Shown piece by piece: positions 12,824 through 16,353 of a DNA stretch of 16,353 bases; the stretch's first letter is position 1; every line of letters begins with the position of its first letter. The translations under genes were made by a program, and so were the position numbers. This DNA comes from Pseudomonadota bacterium (GTDB lineage Bacteria; Pseudomonadota; Alphaproteobacteria; Rhizobiales; Kaistiaceae). Below the pieces are notes generated by a model. It was not told the origin of the DNA. It made no database searches and was given only the letters and a program-made list of their open reading frames with translations. The stretch is taken from positions 1-16,353 of the forward strand of contig JAEZEN010000018.1 in NCBI GenBank assembly GCA_023433185.1, in the 5' to 3' direction.

Positions 12824-15078
12824 TACCGCCGGCCGCGCTTCTTCGCCGGCTTGCCGCCCTTGCCCTTCGGCTTGCGCGACTTCGGCTCGGCCGGGCGGTC
12901 CTTCCGCGACAGGATGCGCCCTTCGGTGAGCAGCTCGAAGCGGAGCGCGCCGGCGAGCGGCGCCGCCTCGATCAGCTTCACCTCGACACTGTCGCCGAGG
13001 CGGTGCATCTCGCCGGTGGCACGACCGATGACGGCCCTGCGCGCCTCGTCGAAGACATAGTAGTCGTTGCCGAGGGTCGATATCGGCACGAAACCGTCGG
13101 CGCCGGTCTCGTCGAGCTTGACGAACAGGCCGGCCCGGGTGACGCCGGAGATGCGGCCCGGGAAGGTCGCACCGATGCGGTCCACGAGCCAGTGGGCAAC
13201 GAGCCGGTCGATGGTGTCGCGCTCGGCCGCCATCGCCCGCCGCTCGGTGCCGGAGATCGCCGCGGCGATCTCCGCGATCGTCGCCTCGATCCCCTCCTGC
13301 AGCCCCCCCGCGCCCAGTTTCAGCGCCCGGATCAGGGCGCGGTGGACGATAAGGTCGGCATAGCGCCGGATCGGCGAGGTGAAGTGGGCATAGCGGCGGG
13401 GGTTGAGGCCGAAATGGCCGATGTTCTCCGGGTGATACTCGGCCTGGGCCTGGGTCCGCAGCACGACCTCGTGGACGAGGCGGCCGTGGTCGGAATCCTT
13501 GACCTGGTCGAGGATGCGGTTGAAATGCGCCGGCCGCAGGTTGCCGCCCTTCGGCAGGGTGACGTCGATCGACTTGAGAAACTCGCGAAGCACCTCGAGC
13601 TTGGCCATCGAGGGCGTGTCGTGGATGCGGTAGACGAGCGGCGACTTCTTCTCCTCGAGGGTCTCCGCCGCGGCGACGTTCGCCTGGATCATGAACTCCT
13701 CGATCAGGCGATGCGAATCGAGCCGCTCCGGCACGATGATCCGGTCGATCGTTCCGTCGGGCTTGAGCAGGACCTTCCGCTCGGGGATGTCGAGCTCGAG
13801 CGGGTCGCGCCCCTCGCGCCCGCGGCGCACCGCCTCGTAGCCCCGCCAGAGCACCGCCAGCGCTTCGCCGACCGCCGCGCCGCGGCCGATGTCGCGGCCG
13901 TCGAAGGCATCCTGGGCCATCTGGTAGGAGAGCTTCGCCGCCGAGCGCATCATGATGCGGTGGAAGCGGTGGCTGCGCTTGCGCCCGTCGGCACCGAAGA
14001 TCATGCGCACGGCCAGCGCCGGACGATCCTCCAGTTCGCGCAGCGAGCAGAGATCGTTGGAGATGCGCTCGGGCAGCATCGGCACGACGCGGTCGGGGAA
14101 GTAGACCGAATTGCCGCGCTTCAGCGCCTCGCGGTCGAGCGCCGAGCCCGGACGGACATACCAGGCGACATCGGCGATCGCGACGGTGACGATGAAGCCG
14201 CCCGGGTTCTTCGGGTCGGGATCATCCTCGGCGTGGACGGCGTCGTCGTGGTCCTTGGCGTCGGCCGGGTCGATGGTCAGGAGCGGCATCTCGCGCCAGT
14301 CCTCGCGGCCGCGCAGCAACGCGGGCTTGGCCGCCTCCGCTTCCTTCAGCACCGCCGGCGGGAACTCGTGCGGGATGGCATGGGCGAGGATGGCGATCAG
14401 GCTGACCGCCTTCTCGTCCTTCATCGAGCCGATGACCTCGTGGACCACGGCGCGATCCGGCCCGCGGCCCGTCGAGCGGACGATGCGGACCGAGACGAGG
14501 TCGCCCTCCCGCGCCTCCCGGAGCGCGTCAGGCTGGACGACGAGGACGCGCTGCTTGCGGTCGACCGGCTCGATCTGCGCGCCCTGCGGCGTGCGGCGGA
14601 CGACGCCGTAGACGGTCGACGGCTTCCGCGCGAGCAGCTTGATGACGCGCGCCGTGTAGCCGTCGTCGCCGGCGGCGAGCTTCGCCAGCACGCGGTCGCC
14701 GACGCCGGGGGCCGGCCCCGCCCCCTTCGCCGGGGCGACCACGATACGGGGCGGATCGCCTTCCTCGGCCGGCCAGTCGGCCGGCATCGCGATGAACTCG
14801 CCGTCGCGGTCGCGGGCGGTGATCTCGAGCACCGTCACCGGCGGCAGGTCGCCAGGCCGCTGGAGCCGGCCGCGGCGCTTCTCGACCGCCCCGCCCGTCT
14901 CGAGGTCCTTGAGGAGCGCCTTGAGCGCGATCTTGTCGCCGCCGCGGATGCCGAAAGCCCGCGCGATCTCGCGCTTGCCGGCTGCGCCCGGGTGCTCCGC
15001 GATGAAGGCGAGAACCTCCTCGCGCGAGGGCAGCGGGGCCGGTACCTTCTTCGTCCTCTCCCCCGCCTTCTTCGCCAA
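12823..15078 (-). CDS. rnr: Ribonuclease R
   Basis: This 751-residue 3'-5' exoribonuclease degrades structured RNA and takes part in RNA quality control. An N-terminal helix-turn-helix-like region (about 17-75) is followed by cold-shock domains, then the RNB catalytic domain with LLTIDPADAKDHDDA, whose acidic residues D270, D276, D278 and D279 hold the two metals. HFTSPIRRYADLIVHRAL is the second hallmark. An S1 domain (GRISGVTRAGLFVKLDETGADGFVP) and a Lys/Arg-rich tail complete it. Only 2 bp separate its TTG start (15078) from the topA stop, and AAGGGC inside the topA end can serve as ribosome site; no other in-frame start lies near. The hairpin at its stop codon closes the transcript. Confidence 0.96.
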   Translation of the reverse strand: MAKKAGERTKKVPAPLPSREEVLAFIAEHPGAAGKREIARAFGIRGGDKIALKALLKDLETGGAVEKRRGRLQRPGDLPPVTVLEITARDRDGEFIAMPADWPAEEGDPPRIVVAPAKGAGPAPGVGDRVLAKLAAGDDGYTARVIKLLARKPSTVYGVVRRTPQGAQIEPVDRKQRVLVVQPDALREAREGDLVSVRIVRSTGRGPDRAVVHEVIGSMKDEKAVSLIAILAHAIPHEFPPAVLKEAEAAKPALLRGREDWREMPLLTIDPADAKDHDDAVHAEDDPDPKNPGGFIVTVAIADVAWYVRPGSALDREALKRGNSVYFPDRVVPMLPERISNDLCSLRELEDRPALAVRMIFGADGRKRSHRFHRIMMRSAAKLSYQMAQDAFDGRDIGRGAAVGEALAVLWRGYEAVRRGREGRDPLELDIPERKVLLKPDGTIDRIIVPERLDSHRLIEEFMIQANVAAAETLEEKKSPLVYRIHDTPSMAKLEVLREFLKSIDVTLPKGGNLRPAHFNRILDQVKDSDHGRLVHEVVLRTQAQAEYHPENIGHFGLNPRRYAHFTSPIRRYADLIVHRALIRALKLGAGGLQEGIEATIAEIAAAISGTERRAMAAERDTIDRLVAHWLVDRIGATFPGRISGVTRAGLFVKLDETGADGFVPISTLGNDYYVFDEARRAVIGRATGEMHRLGDSVEVKLIEAAPLAGALRFELLTEGRILSRKDRPAEPKSRKPKGKGGKPAKKRGRR

Positions 15079-15080
15079 GA

Positions 15081-16353
15081 TCAGCCCTTCTTTGCCGCGC
15101 TCTTCTTCGCTGTCTTCGCCGGCGGCTTCTTCTTCGCCGGTCCCTTCGCCTTGGCCGTACCCTTCGCCGGCGACCTCCGGGCGGGCGCCTTGGCGGCCCT
15201 CGCGGACAGCAGGTCCAGCGCCTGCTCGATCGTCACGGACTCGGGGGAAACGTCCTTGGGCAGGGTCGCGTTCACCTTGCCATGATTCACGTAGGCGCCA
15301 TAGCGCCCGTCGCGGATGGTGATCGGCCCGCCTTCGCTCGGGTGGTCGCCGAGCGTCCTGAGGGCCTTGGGCGCCGCCCGGCCGCCCGGCCGTCCGCCGC
15401 CGGCGCGCTTCTCGGCGAGGACAGAGACGGCGCGATTGAGGCCGACGGAGAAGACTTCCTCGACCGTATCGAGATTGGCGAAGGTGCCGTCATGCTGGAC
15501 GAAGGGACCATAGCGCCCGATCCCCGCCGTGATCGGGGTGCCGGTCTCGGGATGCAGGCCCACCGTACGGGGCAGGCTGAGAAGCGCGAGGGCCTCGGCG
15601 AGTTCGAGGGTCGCCGCCTCCCAGCCGCGCGGCAGGCTGGAGCGCTTCGGCTTCTCGCCATCCTCGCCCGCCTCGCCGAGCTGGACATAGGGACCGAACC
15701 GGCCGGTGCGGAGCGACACCTCGAGCCCGCTGTCGGGGTCCGTCCCGAGGATGCGGGTGCCATCGCCGCCGAGCTCGCCGCCATTGGCGCCGTCGCCGGC
15801 GACGGCGAGCTGCCGGGTGTAGCGGCATTCGGGATAGTTCGAGCAGCCGATGAAGGCCCCGAACTTGCCGAGCTTGAGGGACAGGCGCCCCGAATTGCAG
15901 GACGGGCAGAGGCGCGGGTCGCCGCCTTCGGGCCGGGCCGGGAAGATGTGCGGGCCGAGCAGTTCGTTGAGCGCCTCGAGCACTTCGGTGACGCGGAGGT
16001 CGCTGGTCTCCGCGACGTCGGCCGAGAACTGCTTCCAGAACTCGCGCAGCACGTCCTTCCACGAGATGTCGCCGTTCGAGATCTTGTCGAGCTTTTCCTC
16101 GAGGTCGGCGGTGAAGTCGTATTCGATGTAGCGCTCGAAGAAGCTCTCGAGGAAGGCCGTCACAAGACGCCCCTTGTCCTCGGGGATCAGCTGCTTCTTC
16201 TCGAGCCGCACATAGTCGCGGTCGCGAAGCACGGTAAGGGTCGCGGTGTAGGTCGAGGGGCGGCCGATGCCGAGCTCCTCCATCCGCTTGATCAGCGTCG
16301 CCTCGGTATAGCGCGGCGGCGGCTCGGTGAAGTGCTGCTCGACCGCGATCCCG
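15081..16353 (-). CDS. topA: DNA topoisomerase I, C-terminal part (cut by window edge)
   Basis: This is the last 423 codons of topoisomerase I, which relaxes negative supercoils; the Toprim domain and active-site tyrosine are outside the right edge. Visible parts are EQHFTEPPPRYTEATLIKRMEELGIGRPSTYT, a helical segment, and one zinc-finger module (CPSC...C-x-x-YPEC, including FGAFIGCSNYPEC). Toprim C-terminal repeats follow, each around G-R-[FY]-G-[PA]-[FY]-V, as GRFGPYVQ, GRYGPFVQ and GRYGAYVN. The end is a Lys/Ala/Pro-rich tail, usual for alphaproteobacterial TopA. It overlaps nothing and is followed after 2 bp by rnr. The gene is on the strand opposite to dprA, although in many relatives topA directly follows dprA. 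Confidence 0.97.
   Translation of the reverse strand, partial: GIAVEQHFTEPPPRYTEATLIKRMEELGIGRPSTYTATLTVLRDRDYVRLEKKQLIPEDKGRLVTAFLESFFERYIEYDFTADLEEKLDKISNGDISWKDVLREFWKQFSADVAETSDLRVTEVLEALNELLGPHIFPARPEGGDPRLCPSCNSGRLSLKLGKFGAFIGCSNYPECRYTRQLAVAGDGANGGELGGDGTRILGTDPDSGLEVSLRTGRFGPYVQLGEAGEDGEKPKRSSLPRGWEAATLELAEALALLSLPRTVGLHPETGTPITAGIGRYGPFVQHDGTFANLDTVEEVFSVGLNRAVSVLAEKRAGGGRPGGRAAPKALRTLGDHPSEGGPITIRDGRYGAYVNHGKVNATLPKDVSPESVTIEQALDLLSARAAKAPARRSPAKGTAKAKGPAKKKPPAKTAKKSAAKKG

Noticed and set aside
12709..15285. Long plus-strand open frame opposite rnr
   Set aside because: It is the antisense shadow of RNase R, whose catalytic motifs are unmistakable on the other strand.

Overview
The window is very G+C-rich, with strong third-position G/C bias in every convincing gene. 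It looks like a chromosomal piece of an alphaproteobacterium, probably near the Rhizobiales or a neighbouring order. The main reasons are plsY and dprA as an overlapping pair, topA and rnr 2 bp apart with a DUF983 gene further down the same strand, and a LacI-controlled sugar ABC operon of the type common there. No rRNA or tRNA gene, CRISPR array, transposase or integrase was seen.

Region 1 (1-4873) is a carbohydrate import and catabolism locus around a divergent control region (1868-2112). Leftward run a periplasmic binding protein (LsrB/RhaS-like), a small SIS-domain protein of the 6-phospho-3-hexuloisomerase family, and the start of a sugar ABC ATPase cut by the left edge. Rightward run a LacI-family repressor and separate DhaK and DhaL dihydroxyacetone-kinase-type subunits with no DhaM. 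A strong -35 box, a palindromic operator 100 bp from a related second site, and two hairpins between the binding-protein and SIS genes give a readable regulatory layout. Import, ketose phosphorylation by DhaK/DhaL and isomerisation by the SIS protein would form one pathway. The sugar is not identifiable, and any aldolase or transketolase step would lie outside the window.

Region 2 (4926-8027) holds an AraC-family regulator followed by an exported 668-residue von Willebrand factor A protein. Between them are two identical 12-bp direct repeats exactly 20 bp apart, placed as an AraC-type activator site upstream of a possible -10 element. The two genes probably form a regulator-target pair separate from the sugar locus.

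Region 3 (8037-11587) contains a leftward, EntA-like short-chain dehydrogenase with an altered NNAG motif, then divergently plsY, dprA and a family-2 sulfotransferase. plsY/dprA and dprA/sulfotransferase each overlap by 4 bp (ATGA), implying translational coupling.

Region 4 (11621-16353, leftward) is topA (partial), rnr, a frameshifted RES-domain toxin-like gene and a DUF983 membrane protein. In many alphaproteobacteria topA and rnr follow plsY-dprA on the same strand. Here they face them, which suggests an inversion with the sulfotransferase and the RES remnant near the junction.
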